The notes below the pieces were generated by a model. That model did not search any database. It was given only the letters and a program-made list of their open reading frames with translations, and had not been told where the DNA came from. Below, piece by piece: positions 17,493 to 26,829 of a stretch of 64,000 nt of DNA; position 1 is the stretch's first letter; each line of letters opens with the position of its first letter. The stretch is taken from the NCBI RefSeq assembly GCF_009208735.1, contig NZ_WFLJ01000003.1, positions 1 through 64,000 of the forward strand, read 5' to 3'. A program made the translations under genes and the position numbers. The stretch is from Janthinobacterium rivuli. Its GTDB lineage: Bacteria; Pseudomonadota; Gammaproteobacteria; Burkholderiales; Burkholderiaceae_D.

Positions 17493-17500
17493 AAATAAAT
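17493..17500 (+). repeat. 8-bp target site duplication, right copy
   Basis: AAATAAAT directly after the right inverted repeat, identical to 16424-16431. Confidence 0.93.
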
Positions 17501-17693
17501 CGGGAAAGGAAAATCAGTAGGAAAAATGCTACAGCCGCGCCGATTCAGGCGCGCGTATAGCGCCTATTTGAGGGCAATCGCAGAAAACGGCTAGTCCGGC
17601 GCTGAAAATGAAATAAAATTAATTCCATTGGTGGCGTCTGCACCACAGTTGTTTCGTTCGGAGTCCATCCGGTTTGTCCGCCCAGGAGAATTT

Positions 17694-18650
17694 ATGAAAT
17701 TGACCAAAATCATCGCCACGCTGCTCAGCGTCGGTGTCATCAGCAGCATGTCGCCAGTCCAGGCTCAGGAATTGACCGGCACCTTGGCCAAGATCAAGAA
17801 AGCCGGCTCCGTCACCCTCGGCGTGCGCGACGGCTCCGTGCCCTTCTCCTATCTCGATGACAAACAGCAATACCAGGGTTATTCGATCGACCTGTGCATG
17901 AAAGTCGTCACGGCCCTGCAAAAGCACCTGGGCTTGAGCGAACTGAAAGTGGTGATGAGCCCCGTCACGTCGGCCAACCGCATCCCGCTGATGGCCAACG
18001 GCACCATCGACCTCGAATGCGGCTCGACGACGAACAACCTGGAGCGTCAGCAGCAGGTGGCATTCGCCCCGACCATGTTCGTCATCGGCAACCGCATCCT
18101 GGCGAAAAAATCCTCGAACATCAAGACCCTGGAAGACTTGCGCGGCAAGACCCTGGTCGCCACGGCCGGCACGTCGACCATCAAGCAGATGACCATCCTC
18201 AACAAGGAAAAGAACCTGGGCATGAACATTGCCGTCGGCAAGGACCATCCCGAGTCGTTCCTGATGCTGGAAACGGGCCGCGCGGTGGCTGAAGCCAACG
18301 ACGATATCCTGCTGGCATCGCAAGTGGCCAACTCGAAAAACCCGAACGACTACGAAATCACCAAGGAAGCGCTGTCGGTCGAGCCGTACGGCATCATGCT
18401 GCGCAAGGGCGATCCAGCCTTCAAGAAAGTGGTCGACGACGCGCTGATCCGCCTGTACAAGAGCGACGACATCAACCGCATCTACGCGAAATGGTTTACC
18501 TCGCCGATCCCGCCGAAAAACATCAACCTGAAATTCCCCATGCCGCCGCAATTGAAGGCCGTGTTCGCGAATCCGACCGATTCGGGCGATCCGGCCGCGT
18601 ATGCGGCCGTACCCGAAGCGCAGAAGACTTCGGACAAACGGAAAAAGTAA
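17694..18650 (+). CDS. gltI: Glutamate/aspartate ABC transporter periplasmic binding protein
   Basis: 318 residues. The signal peptide ends PVQA|QE near residue 24, followed by a class II-fold amino acid binding protein. IKKAGSVTLGVRDGSVPFSY is the family's opening strand, and TSANRIPLMANGTIDLECGS and ANDDILLASQVANS resemble the GltI/AatJ acidic amino acid group. A good ribosome-binding site AGGAGAA precedes the ATG at 17694. The region upstream (17501-17693) lies after the IS and holds a GCGCC-GATTCA-GGCGC hairpin and AT-rich promoter-like sequence. First gene of a four-gene transporter operon. Confidence 0.93.
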   Translation: MKLTKIIATLLSVGVISSMSPVQAQELTGTLAKIKKAGSVTLGVRDGSVPFSYLDDKQQYQGYSIDLCMKVVTALQKHLGLSELKVVMSPVTSANRIPLMANGTIDLECGSTTNNLERQQQVAFAPTMFVIGNRILAKKSSNIKTLEDLRGKTLVATAGTSTIKQMTILNKEKNLGMNIAVGKDHPESFLMLETGRAVAEANDDILLASQVANSKNPNDYEITKEALSVEPYGIMLRKGDPAFKKVVDDALIRLYKSDDINRIYAKWFTSPIPPKNINLKFPMPPQLKAVFANPTDSGDPAAYAAVPEAQKTSDKRKK

Positions 18651-18748
18651 AGACGGCGTAACAAATCGGGAGGCGCAAGCCTCCCGTTTCAATTGCGGGG
18701 CGGGCGGCCGGTTGGCCGCTGCCCTTGGGCTGCATCGGAAGGATGATC

Positions 18749-19498
18749 ATGAATTACAACTGGAATTGGCGCATCTTCTGGGAGATCTCTCCCGATGGCG
18801 TGGGCACGTATATGGACACCCTGTGGTCCGGCCTGGTCTGGACCCTGGCCACGGCCGGCACGGCCTGGATCATGGCCTTGCTATTGGGCCTGGTGATCGG
18901 CACCGTGCGCACCCTGCCGAACAAATGGCTGGTGGGCGTGGCCAATGCCTACGTCGAATTGTTCCGCAACGTGCCGCTGCTGGTGCAGATGTTCCTCTGG
19001 TACTTCGTCATGCCGGAATTGCTGCCGCCCGACCTGGGCGCCTGGGTCAAGTCGCTGCCGAATGCGCCGTTCGTCACGGCCGTGCTGTGCCTGGGATTCT
19101 TTACCTCCTCGCGCGTGGCCGTGCAGGTGACGACGGGTATCGAGGCGCTGCCGCGCGGGCAGAAACTGGCCGGCACGGCGCTGGGTCTGACCCTGCCGCA
19201 AACCTACCGCTTCATCTTGCTGCCGATGGCCGCGCGCGTCATCATGCCGCCGTTGACCAGCGAATTCTTAAACATCATCAAGAACAGTTCCGTGGCGCTG
19301 ACCATCGGCCTGATCGAACTGACGGCCAGCGCGCGCGCCATCCAGGAGTTTTCCTTCCAGGTGTTCGAGGCGTTTTCGGCCGCCACCATCATCTACGTCG
19401 TCGTCAACCTGCTGGTGGTGGTGCTGATGCACCTGATCGAGAAAAAGGTCGCCATCCCGGGCTTCATCGTCGCCGGCGCCAAGACGGGAGGACATTGA
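18749..19498 (+). CDS. gltJ: Glutamate/aspartate ABC transporter permease 1
   Basis: 249 residues with about five membrane helices and the EAA-type cytoplasmic loop (GIEALPRGQKLAGTALGLTLPQ, near 140) that docks onto the ATPase. MNYNWNWRIFWEISPDG at the N-terminus is typical of GltJ. The ATG at 18749 is chosen because GGAAGG lies 6 bases upstream; ATG at 18743 and a TTG at 18725 are also in frame. It forms the heterodimeric channel with the next gene product. Confidence 0.92.
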   Translation: MNYNWNWRIFWEISPDGVGTYMDTLWSGLVWTLATAGTAWIMALLLGLVIGTVRTLPNKWLVGVANAYVELFRNVPLLVQMFLWYFVMPELLPPDLGAWVKSLPNAPFVTAVLCLGFFTSSRVAVQVTTGIEALPRGQKLAGTALGLTLPQTYRFILLPMAARVIMPPLTSEFLNIIKNSSVALTIGLIELTASARAIQEFSFQVFEAFSAATIIYVVVNLLVVVLMHLIEKKVAIPGFIVAGAKTGGH

Positions 19499-19499
19499 T

Positions 19500-20192
19500 A
19501 TGTTCGGCAATTTCGACTTCGATGTCATCTCCCGCTCGTGGGTCTACCTGTTCCAGACCGGCATGCTCTTCACCCTGAAACTGACGGCGCTGGCCATGGT
19601 GGGCGGCATCGTGCTGGGCACCCTGCTGGCCTTGATGCGCCTGTCCGGCAGCCGCCTCATCTCGGGCGTGGCGTCGAGCTACGTCAACCTGATACGCTCG
19701 ATTCCGCTGGTGCTGGTGATCTTCTGGTTCTACTTCCTGGTGCCGTACATTGCCGCCTGGGTCATCGGCGCGAACGAACCCGTGAAAGTGGGCGCGTTTT
19801 CCTCCGCGCTGATCACCTTCATCATGTTCGAGGCGGCCTACTATTGCGAGATCATGCGCAGCGGCATACAGTCGATCCCGCGCGGCCAGGTATGGGCCGG
19901 TCAGGCGCTGGGCATGAACTACTCGCAGACCATGGCCTTCATCGTGCTGCCGCAAGCGTTCCGCAACATGATCCCCGTGCTGCTGACGCAAACCATCGTG
20001 CTGTTCCAGGACGTGTCGCTCGTGTACGTGCTGTCGATCCCCGATTTCGTCGGCGCCGCCTCAAAGATCGCCCAGCGCGACGGCCGCCTGGTGGAGATGT
20101 ACGTGTTTGTCGCCGTCGTGTATTTCGTGCTGTGCTATGCCTTGTCGTTCCTGGTAAAACGCCTGCAGAAACGCGTCGCCATCATTCGCTAA
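19500..20192 (+). CDS. gltK: Glutamate/aspartate ABC transporter permease 2
   Basis: 230 residues, a HisM/GltK-type permease with about five helices. SYVNLIRSIPLVLVIFWFYF and GIQSIPRGQVWAGQALGMNY (EAA loop near 130) are family hallmarks. It begins one base after the stop of gltJ, so translation is coupled. It completes the transmembrane heterodimer. Confidence 0.92.
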   Translation: MFGNFDFDVISRSWVYLFQTGMLFTLKLTALAMVGGIVLGTLLALMRLSGSRLISGVASSYVNLIRSIPLVLVIFWFYFLVPYIAAWVIGANEPVKVGAFSSALITFIMFEAAYYCEIMRSGIQSIPRGQVWAGQALGMNYSQTMAFIVLPQAFRNMIPVLLTQTIVLFQDVSLVYVLSIPDFVGAASKIAQRDGRLVEMYVFVAVVYFVLCYALSFLVKRLQKRVAIIR

Positions 20193-20211
20193 CCGTAAAA
20201 GAAAGAACAAG

Positions 20212-20937
<726 letters not shown>

Positions 20938-20965
20938 ATTTCCATCACTTTGAAGTAGAGTACCA

Positions 20966-22423
20966 ATGCCTGTCATGAAAAAAACAGCCGGCGCGATGCT
21001 GGCGCTGGGCCTGCTTGCCCATGCCCACGCGGCGGACAAGATCGCCGTCGACATCGTCCTGCGCGACGCCACCCTGATCGATGTTGCTGGCGGCCGCGCC
21101 GTCAACGGCAAGACCGTGCTGCTCAAGGGCGACAGCATCGTCGCCGTCGTCGATGAGGCGCAGCTGCGCAACTACGCACCGAAGCGTACCATCCGCCTGC
21201 CCGGCAAATACCTGATGCCGGGCCTGTGGGATACGCACGTGCATTTCGGCGGCGGCCCCGAGCTGATCGACGAGAACAAGCAGTTGCTGCCCTTGTACCT
21301 GGCGCATGGCATCACCACGGTGCGCGACTGCTCGGGCGACTTGCCCGACACGGTGCTGGCATGGCGCCGGCAGATCAACGCGGGCCAGCTGCAAGGCCCG
21401 ACCATCTTCACGTCCGGCGCCAAGCTGGAAGGCATCAAGCCGCTGTGGAAGGGCACCATCGAAGTGGGCACGCCGCAGGAAGTCACGCGCGCGCTGGACG
21501 GCCTGCAGGCGCAACGAGTGGACTTCGTGAAGATCACGGAAAACACGCTGAAGCCTGAGCTGTACCTCGAAGCGCTGCGCCAGGCGCGCGAACGGGGCAT
21601 GCGCACCTCGGGCCATATCCCCGTGCAGCTGACATTGGAGCAGATGGCCGATGCGGGCCTGGGCACGATCGAACATCAATCGTATTTGCTGCGCGCCGCC
21701 ACGCCGCGCGAGCAGGAGCTGACGGACAAGGTGGCCGCCGGCGCGATGACGGGCAAGGAAGCCATGCATGCAAGCGTGCAAAGCTACGACGAGCCGACGG
21801 CGCGCAAGGCCTTCAGCTACCTGGCCGCGCGCGGCACGGCCATCGTGCCGACCCTGTGGGGTTCGCGCGTGACGGCTTACCTGGACCGCGAAGACCACAC
21901 GCACGATCCGGCCCTGCAATACATCGGCAAGGGCTTGCGCGCCACCTACGACTGGCGCGTGCAGCGCGCCGCCAAGGATGGCCCGGAAGCGATCGCCCTG
22001 CGTCACGCGCAGTTCGAGCAATCGGCGAAGCTGCTGCCGATTTTGCAGCAGCAGGGCATGAGCATCATCGCCGGCACGGATGCGGGCTTCCTGAATTCCT
22101 TCGACTACCCGGGCCAGGCCTTGCACGATGAAATCGGCCTGTACGTGCAGTATGGCCTGACGCCGCAGCAAGCCTTGCAGTCTGCCGTCATCAACGGTCC
22201 CCGCTTCCTGGGCAAGCTGGATCGCTACGGCAGCGTGGCGGCCGGCAAGGCGGCCGACCTGCTGGTGTTGGACGCGAACCCGCTGCAGGATATCGGCGCC
22301 ACGCGCCAGATCCGCCTGGTGGTCAGCCGTGGCCAGGTGTACGACCGCGCCGCGCTGGACCGGATGCTGGCCGATATTCGCGCCTGGGTGGCGAAGCAGG
22401 AAGAGCCGCAGGCCAAATCCTGA
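20966..22423 (+). CDS. Secreted amidohydrolase (imidazolonepropionase-like/prolidase-type)
   Basis: 485 residues. The signal peptide MKKTAGAMLALGLLAHAHA sits three residues after the first Met. A binuclear metal amidohydrolase core follows: DTHVHF near 89-94, a metal-bridging Lys in VDFVKITEN near 193, SGHIPVQ, IEHQSYL and AGTDAGFLNS near 372. This COG1228 branch includes enzymes that cleave Xaa-Pro or other C-terminally blocked dipeptides. It begins 28 bases after gltL on the same strand and a terminator follows, so it is probably the last gene of the transporter operon. It could release amino acids in the periplasm for the transporter; that coupling is inference. Confidence 0.85.
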   Translation: MPVMKKTAGAMLALGLLAHAHAADKIAVDIVLRDATLIDVAGGRAVNGKTVLLKGDSIVAVVDEAQLRNYAPKRTIRLPGKYLMPGLWDTHVHFGGGPELIDENKQLLPLYLAHGITTVRDCSGDLPDTVLAWRRQINAGQLQGPTIFTSGAKLEGIKPLWKGTIEVGTPQEVTRALDGLQAQRVDFVKITENTLKPELYLEALRQARERGMRTSGHIPVQLTLEQMADAGLGTIEHQSYLLRAATPREQELTDKVAAGAMTGKEAMHASVQSYDEPTARKAFSYLAARGTAIVPTLWGSRVTAYLDREDHTHDPALQYIGKGLRATYDWRVQRAAKDGPEAIALRHAQFEQSAKLLPILQQQGMSIIAGTDAGFLNSFDYPGQALHDEIGLYVQYGLTPQQALQSAVINGPRFLGKLDRYGSVAAGKAADLLVLDANPLQDIGATRQIRLVVSRGQVYDRAALDRMLADIRAWVAKQEEPQAKS

Positions 22424-22446
22424 TTCGCGTGTACGCTTGATATTGA

Positions 22447-22474
22447 AAACGGCCGGCGCATACCGGCCGTTTTG
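22447..22474 (+). terminator. Hairpin terminator after the amidohydrolase gene
   Basis: AAAACGGCCGG - CGCATA - CCGGCCGTTTT, an 11-bp perfect stem with A/T flanks that can act in both directions, 23 bases after the stop. Confidence 0.85.
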
Positions 22475-22574
22475 CCGTCCGGGAGGCCGCGCATACAGGT
22501 GATCCTGGCCGGCGGGACGGCCCCGCGGCTGGTAAAATGGCGCTATTCGCAATGACCGCCTGAGAGCAGCCGCC

Positions 22575-23639
22575 ATGTCCACACCCGATCACACCCCAGC
22601 CGCCGTTCCATCCTCCATCACCATCACCCGTCCGGATGACTGGCATTTGCACCTGCGCGACGGCGCCGTCATGGCCAGCGTGCTGCCGCACAGCGCGCGC
22701 CAGTTCGGCCGCGCCATCGTCATGCCGAACCTGAAGCCGCCCGTCACCACCACGGCCGATGCCGCCGCCTACCGCGAACGCATCCTGGCCGCCGTGCCCG
22801 AAGGCGTGAACTTCGATCCGTTGATGGTGCTGTACCTGACGAACAACACCTCGCCCGACGAAATCCGCCGCGCGCAGGACAGCGGCATCGTGCAAGCCGT
22901 GAAACTGTATCCGGCCGGCGCCACGACGAACTCCGACCTGGGCGTGACGGACTTGAAGAATTGCTACAAGGTGCTCGAAGTGATGCAGGAAGTGGGCATG
23001 CCCTTCCTCGTGCATGGCGAAGTGACGGATCCGGAAATCGACATTTTCGACCGCGAAGCCGTCTTCATCGAGCGCGTGATGCGTCCGCTGCGCAGCGCCT
23101 TCCCGGCCCTGTCCGTCGTGTTCGAGCACATCACCACCAAGGATGCGGCGCAGTACGTGGCCGAAGCGGAAGGACCGATCGCCGCCACCATCACGGCGCA
23201 CCATCTGCTGTACAACCGCAACGAGATTTTCAAGGGCGGCATCCGCCCCCATTACTACTGCCTGCCCATCCTCAAGCGCGAAGAGCACCGCCTGGCCCTG
23301 ATGACGGCCGCCGCCAGCGGCGACGAGCGCTTCTTCCTCGGCACGGACTCGGCGCCGCACGCGCAAGGCGCCAAGGAAATGGCCTGCGGCTGCGCCGGCT
23401 GCTACACGGCCCTGCACGCGATGGAAATGTATGCGGAAGCGTTCGAACGGGCCGGCGCGCTCGATAAACTGGAAGCGTTCGCCAGCTTCCACGGCCCGGC
23501 CTTCTACGGCGTGCCGCGCAACACGGACACCATCACCTTGCGCCGCGAAAGCTGGACCTTGCCGGCTTCGCTGCCGCTGGGCGACAGCCACGTGATTCCG
23601 CTCAACGCGGGCGAGCAGATCAACTGGAAAATGGTGTAA
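22575..23639 (+). CDS. pyrC: Dihydroorotase (class II)
   Basis: 354 residues, normal for E. coli-type Pyr[16 protein letters not shown] near 15-30 gives the metal Hx[14 protein letters not shown] the carboxylated Lys near 105, then [23 protein letters not shown] and [10 protein letters not shown] with the catalytic Asp. It catalyses reversible cyclisation of carbamoyl-aspartate to dihydroorotate in pyrimidine synthesis. First gene of a tightly packed run (DUF3025, oxidoreductase, MFS, micropeptide), preceded by its own ~100-base leader and a TAAAAT element near 22532 that could be a -10 box. Confidence 0.96.
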   Translation: MSTPDHTPAAVPSSITITRPDDWHLHLRDGAVMASVLPHSARQFGRAIVMPNLKPPVTTTADAAAYRERILAAVPEGVNFDPLMVLYLTNNTSPDEIRRAQDSGIVQAVKLYPAGATTNSDLGVTDLKNCYKVLEVMQEVGMPFLVHGEVTDPEIDIFDREAVFIERVMRPLRSAFPALSVVFEHITTKDAAQYVAEAEGPIAATITAHHLLYNRNEIFKGGIRPHYYCLPILKREEHRLALMTAAASGDERFFLGTDSAPHAQGAKEMACGCAGCYTALHAMEMYAEAFERAGALDKLEAFASFHGPAFYGVPRNTDTITLRRESWTLPASLPLGDSHVIPLNAGEQINWKMV

Positions 23640-23646
23640 TCACGCC

Positions 23647-24462
23647 ATGCTGCCATCGATAGACTGGACCCGCCCCTGGTTTGCCACGGTGCTGCCGGCG
23701 CGACGGCAGCTGGACCTGCAGCGCGACACGGTGATTGCCGCGCTGAACGGGCGGGCGCGGGCGCTGGACTTGCGCAATCCCTCCGGCTTGCCGCTGGCCT
23801 TCGTGCCGCAAGCGGACCTGCCCGAAGGCGTCGCCTATGAAGAGTTCATCGGTGCGACGGGCGGCGTGCCTACGCGCGACAATCTGCACGATTTTTTCAA
23901 CGCGCTCGTCTGGCTCACCTTCCCCCGCATCAAGCGGCAATTGAACGCGCTGCAGGCGGCGCAGATCGCGCTGTCCGGCGTCGGCAAATCGCGCGGTCCC
24001 GCGCGCGATGGCGCGACGATTTTCGATGAAAATTCCGCCTTGCTGGTGCTGCGCGACAGCGACGCCGGGCGCGCGCTGGAAGCGGCCTTGCGCGGACACG
24101 ACTGGCGCGGCGCCTTCCTTGCGCAGCGCGAGAAATTTGGCGCGGACGGCGACGCCGAGGTCTGGTTGTTCGGCCACGCGCTGATGGAAAAACTGGTGGC
24201 GCCGCGCAAGGCCATCACGGCGCACACGCGCGTGATCTTCGCCGGCGACGCTTATTTCACCCTGGACGATGCGGCGCGGCGCGCCTGGCTCGACGCGCGG
24301 GTGGCGCAAGACCTGGCCAGTGATGGCTTGACGACCGCCGACTTCACGCCGTTGCCAGTGCTTGGCTTGCCCGGCTGGTGCGAAAGACAGGACGACGATT
24401 TTTACAATGACGCGGCGGTGTTCCGCCCGAAGCGCAAGGTCGCTGGCGCAGAAAGAGAGTAG
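23647..24462 (+). CDS. DUF3025 domain protein, function unknown
   Basis: 271 residues matching the DUF3025 family, recognised from TRDNLHDFFNALVWLTFPRIK and HALMEKLVAPRKAITAH. No signal peptide or membrane helix; probably a cytoplasmic soluble protein. It begins 7 bases after pyrC and ends 3 bases before the next gene, so it is co-transcribed with both. The conserved Asp/Asn/His of the DNLHDFFN block could be catalytic, but no activity is established for the family. Confidence 0.85.
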   Translation: MLPSIDWTRPWFATVLPARRQLDLQRDTVIAALNGRARALDLRNPSGLPLAFVPQADLPEGVAYEEFIGATGGVPTRDNLHDFFNALVWLTFPRIKRQLNALQAAQIALSGVGKSRGPARDGATIFDENSALLVLRDSDAGRALEAALRGHDWRGAFLAQREKFGADGDAEVWLFGHALMEKLVAPRKAITAHTRVIFAGDAYFTLDDAARRAWLDARVAQDLASDGLTTADFTPLPVLGLPGWCERQDDDFYNDAAVFRPKRKVAGAERE

Positions 24463-24465
24463 AGC

Positions 24466-25467
24466 ATGGAAAACAACGTCCGCTGGGGCATCCTCGGCAC
24501 CGGCAAGATCGCCCGCGCGATGGCCCTTGGCTTGCGCGATGCGCCCGGTGCGCAACTGCTGGCGGTCGCCTCGCGCAGCAGCGCCAGCGCGCAGGCCTTC
24601 GGCGCCGAATTCGGCATCGCACATTGCCACGGCTCCTACCAGGCGCTGGCTGACGATCCTGGCGTGGACGTGATCTACATCGCCACGCCGCACACCCTGC
24701 ATGCGGAAAATGCCCTGATGTGCCTGGCCGCCGGCAAGCACGTCGTGTGCGAAAAACCGTTCACCATGCATGCGCGCGAAGCGCAGGCCGTGGTCGACCT
24801 GGCACGCGAGAAAAAGCTGTTCCTGATGGAAGCCATGTGGAGCCGCTTCCTGCCCGCCGTGCAGGAAGCCCAACGCATCATCGCCAGCGGCGAGATCGGC
24901 ATGCTGCGGCAGGTGCAGGCCGATATCGGCTTTGTCGCCAATTTCCCGCCCGAGCACCGCATGTTCAATCCTGACCTGGGCGGCGGCGCGCTGCTCGACG
25001 TGGGCATCTATCCGCTATCGATGGCGGCCTTCTTCCTCGGCCCCGTATCGCAGGTGCAGGCGCTGGCCGAGATGGGTGCCACCGGCGTCGATGAGCAGGT
25101 CGTGTTCTCGCTGCTGCATGCGGGTGGCGGCACGTCATCCTGCGCCTGCAGCCTGCGCGCGCAAACGCCGACGGAAATGACCATTTCCGGCAGCCTGGGA
25201 CGCATCCGCCTGCCGAACCGATTTTACAAGCCCGACCACCTGATCGTCGAAGCGATGGATGGCGCGCGCCGCGTCGTCGCCGCGCCGCACCTGGGCAACG
25301 GCTACGCGCACGAGGCGATCGAAGCGATGCGCTGCATCCGCGCCGGCCTGCTGGAAAGCCCCGTCATGCCGCACGCCGACAGCGTGGCGCTGATGCGCAA
25401 TCTTGACACCATGCGCGGCCAGATCGGTCTCGTGTATCGCGCTGACCACGGCGCCGAACAGGCGTGA
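24466..25467 (+). CDS. Gfo/Idh/MocA family NAD(P)-dependent oxidoreductase
   Basis: 333 residues. The Rossmann fold begins RWGILGTGKIARAMALGL (GxGxxA at ~9-14). The family block CEKPFTMHAREAQAVV near 96-111 contains the catalytic Lys of EKP. The C-terminal beta-sheet domain has GGGALLDVGIYPLSMAAFFLG. It resembles the dimeric dihydrodiol / D-xylose dehydrogenase branch. It presumably oxidises a sugar or cyclic polyol; the substrate is unknown. Packed within the pyrC operon, 3 bases after DUF3025. Confidence 0.9.
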   Translation: MENNVRWGILGTGKIARAMALGLRDAPGAQLLAVASRSSASAQAFGAEFGIAHCHGSYQALADDPGVDVIYIATPHTLHAENALMCLAAGKHVVCEKPFTMHAREAQAVVDLAREKKLFLMEAMWSRFLPAVQEAQRIIASGEIGMLRQVQADIGFVANFPPEHRMFNPDLGGGALLDVGIYPLSMAAFFLGPVSQVQALAEMGATGVDEQVVFSLLHAGGGTSSCACSLRAQTPTEMTISGSLGRIRLPNRFYKPDHLIVEAMDGARRVVAAPHLGNGYAHEAIEAMRCIRAGLLESPVMPHADSVALMRNLDTMRGQIGLVYRADHGAEQA

Positions 25468-25478
25468 ACAGGAACCCC

Positions 25479-26693
25479 ATGACACTGCACTCCTCCCGTC
25501 CCAGCCTGAAAACCGTCCTCATCGCCAGCGGCGTCGTCCTGACCCTGGCGATGGGCGTGCGCCACGGCCTGGGTTTCTGGATGCAGCCGATCTCGCAAGC
25601 GAATGGCTGGACGCGCGAAACGTATTCGCTGGCGCTGGCCATGCAAAACCTGATGTGGGGTGTCTTCGGTCCGTTCGCCGGCATGGCGGCCGACCGTTTC
25701 GGCACCATGCGCGTCGTCATCATCGGCGCCATCAGCTATATGGCTGGCCTGGTGTGGATGGCGCTCGTCACGCAGCCCACCCTGTTCATCGTCGGCTCCG
25801 GCATCTTTATCGGCCTGGCGCTGGCCTGCACGGCCTTTGGCGCCATCAGCGGCATCATCGGCCGCAGCGCGCCGCCCGAGCAGCGCTCGTGGGCCTTCGG
25901 CATCTCGTCGGCGGCCGGCTCCTTCGGCCAGTTCCTGATGATGCCGGTGGAACAGCAATTGATCTCCGCCGTGGGCTGGCAAAACGCCTTTTACGTGCTG
26001 GCCGCGCTGGTGCTGCTGGCGATGATCCCGATGGCCTTCTACCTGCGTGAACCGCCCGTCTCGCACGCCAGCGGCCCGCAGCAAAGCGTCGGCGCCGCCT
26101 TCAGCGAAGCGATCGCCAGCCGCTCGTTCTGGCTGCTGCTGGCCGGGTATTTCGTCTGCGGTTTCCAGCTGGTTTTCATCGGCGTGCACCTGCCGGCCTA
26201 CCTGAAGGACCAGGGTCTGATGAATCCGAACATCGCCGTCACGGCGCTGGCGCTGATCGGCCTGTTCAACATCGTCGGCTCCTATTACGCGGGCAAACTC
26301 GGTGGCAAGATCGCCAAGCGCTACCTGTTGTCGGCCATCTACGTGACGCGCGCCGTGGTCATCACCGTGTTCCTGCTGGCGCCCTTGTCGGCGTGGTCCG
26401 TGTACCTGTTCGCCGCCGGCATGGGCCTGCTGTGGCTGTCGACCGTGCCGCTGACGAACGGCATCATCGCCGGCATCTTCGGCGTGAAGCACCTGTCGAT
26501 GCTGGCCGGGATGGTGTTCTTCTCGCATCAGGTGGGCAGTTTTCTCGGCGCGTGGTTGGGCGGCTATCTGTACGAGCACCAGGGCAGTTACCACGTCGTG
26601 TGGATGATCACCATCGGCTTGGGGCTCATGGCCGCGCTGATCAACCTGCCCATCGACGAGCGCGCCGTCAAGCGCGTGGCGGTGGCCGCGTAA
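25479..26693 (+). CDS. MFS transporter (oxalate/formate antiporter-like)
   Basis: 404 residues with twelve predicted membrane helices. AMQNLMWGVFGPFAGMAADRFG near 50 is the MFS loop 2-3 motif (GxxADRxG). The protein resembles the OxlT/monocarboxylate group (COG2223/CynX-like). The ATG at 25479 is preferred (AGGA just upstream); a GTG at 25464 overlapping the previous stop is also in frame. The stop TAATG overlaps the start of the micropeptide gene. The cargo is unknown; co-transcription with the oxidoreductase suggests a small organic acid or sugar derivative. Confidence 0.88.
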   Translation: MTLHSSRPSLKTVLIASGVVLTLAMGVRHGLGFWMQPISQANGWTRETYSLALAMQNLMWGVFGPFAGMAADRFGTMRVVIIGAISYMAGLVWMALVTQPTLFIVGSGIFIGLALACTAFGAISGIIGRSAPPEQRSWAFGISSAAGSFGQFLMMPVEQQLISAVGWQNAFYVLAALVLLAMIPMAFYLREPPVSHASGPQQSVGAAFSEAIASRSFWLLLAGYFVCGFQLVFIGVHLPAYLKDQGLMNPNIAVTALALIGLFNIVGSYYAGKLGGKIAKRYLLSAIYVTRAVVITVFLLAPLSAWSVYLFAAGMGLLWLSTVPLTNGIIAGIFGVKHLSMLAGMVFFSHQVGSFLGAWLGGYLYEHQGSYHVVWMITIGLGLMAALINLPIDERAVKRVAVAA

Positions 26694-26818
26694 TGGCCAG
26701 CTGGCGCACATGGCTATGGCGCCTGGCTGGCGCCGCGCTGCTGGCCATCGTCTTCCTGGCCTATCTGCGGCCCGACTTCATGCTCGACCTGGCGAACCGC
26801 TTCTGGATGTGCATGTAG
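26693..26818 (+). CDS. 41-residue single-helix membrane micropeptide
   Basis: The ATG overlaps the MFS stop codon by one base (TAATG), implying translational coupling. The product has a basic N-terminus (MASWRTWLWRLAG), a hydrophobic helix AALLAIVFLAYL, then RPDFMLDLANRFWMCM. The end pattern of aspartate-leucine-alanine, an aromatic and a Cys two residues before the end looks like tiny conserved proteins encoded at similar places in other Burkholderiales, from memory. High third-position GC supports coding. Probably sits in the inner membrane. Possible roles, such as modulating the transporter, are inference. It ends 11 bases before the convergent recG stop. Confidence 0.7.
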   Translation: MASWRTWLWRLAGAALLAIVFLAYLRPDFMLDLANRFWMCM

Positions 26819-26829
26819 GGCGCAGGACC

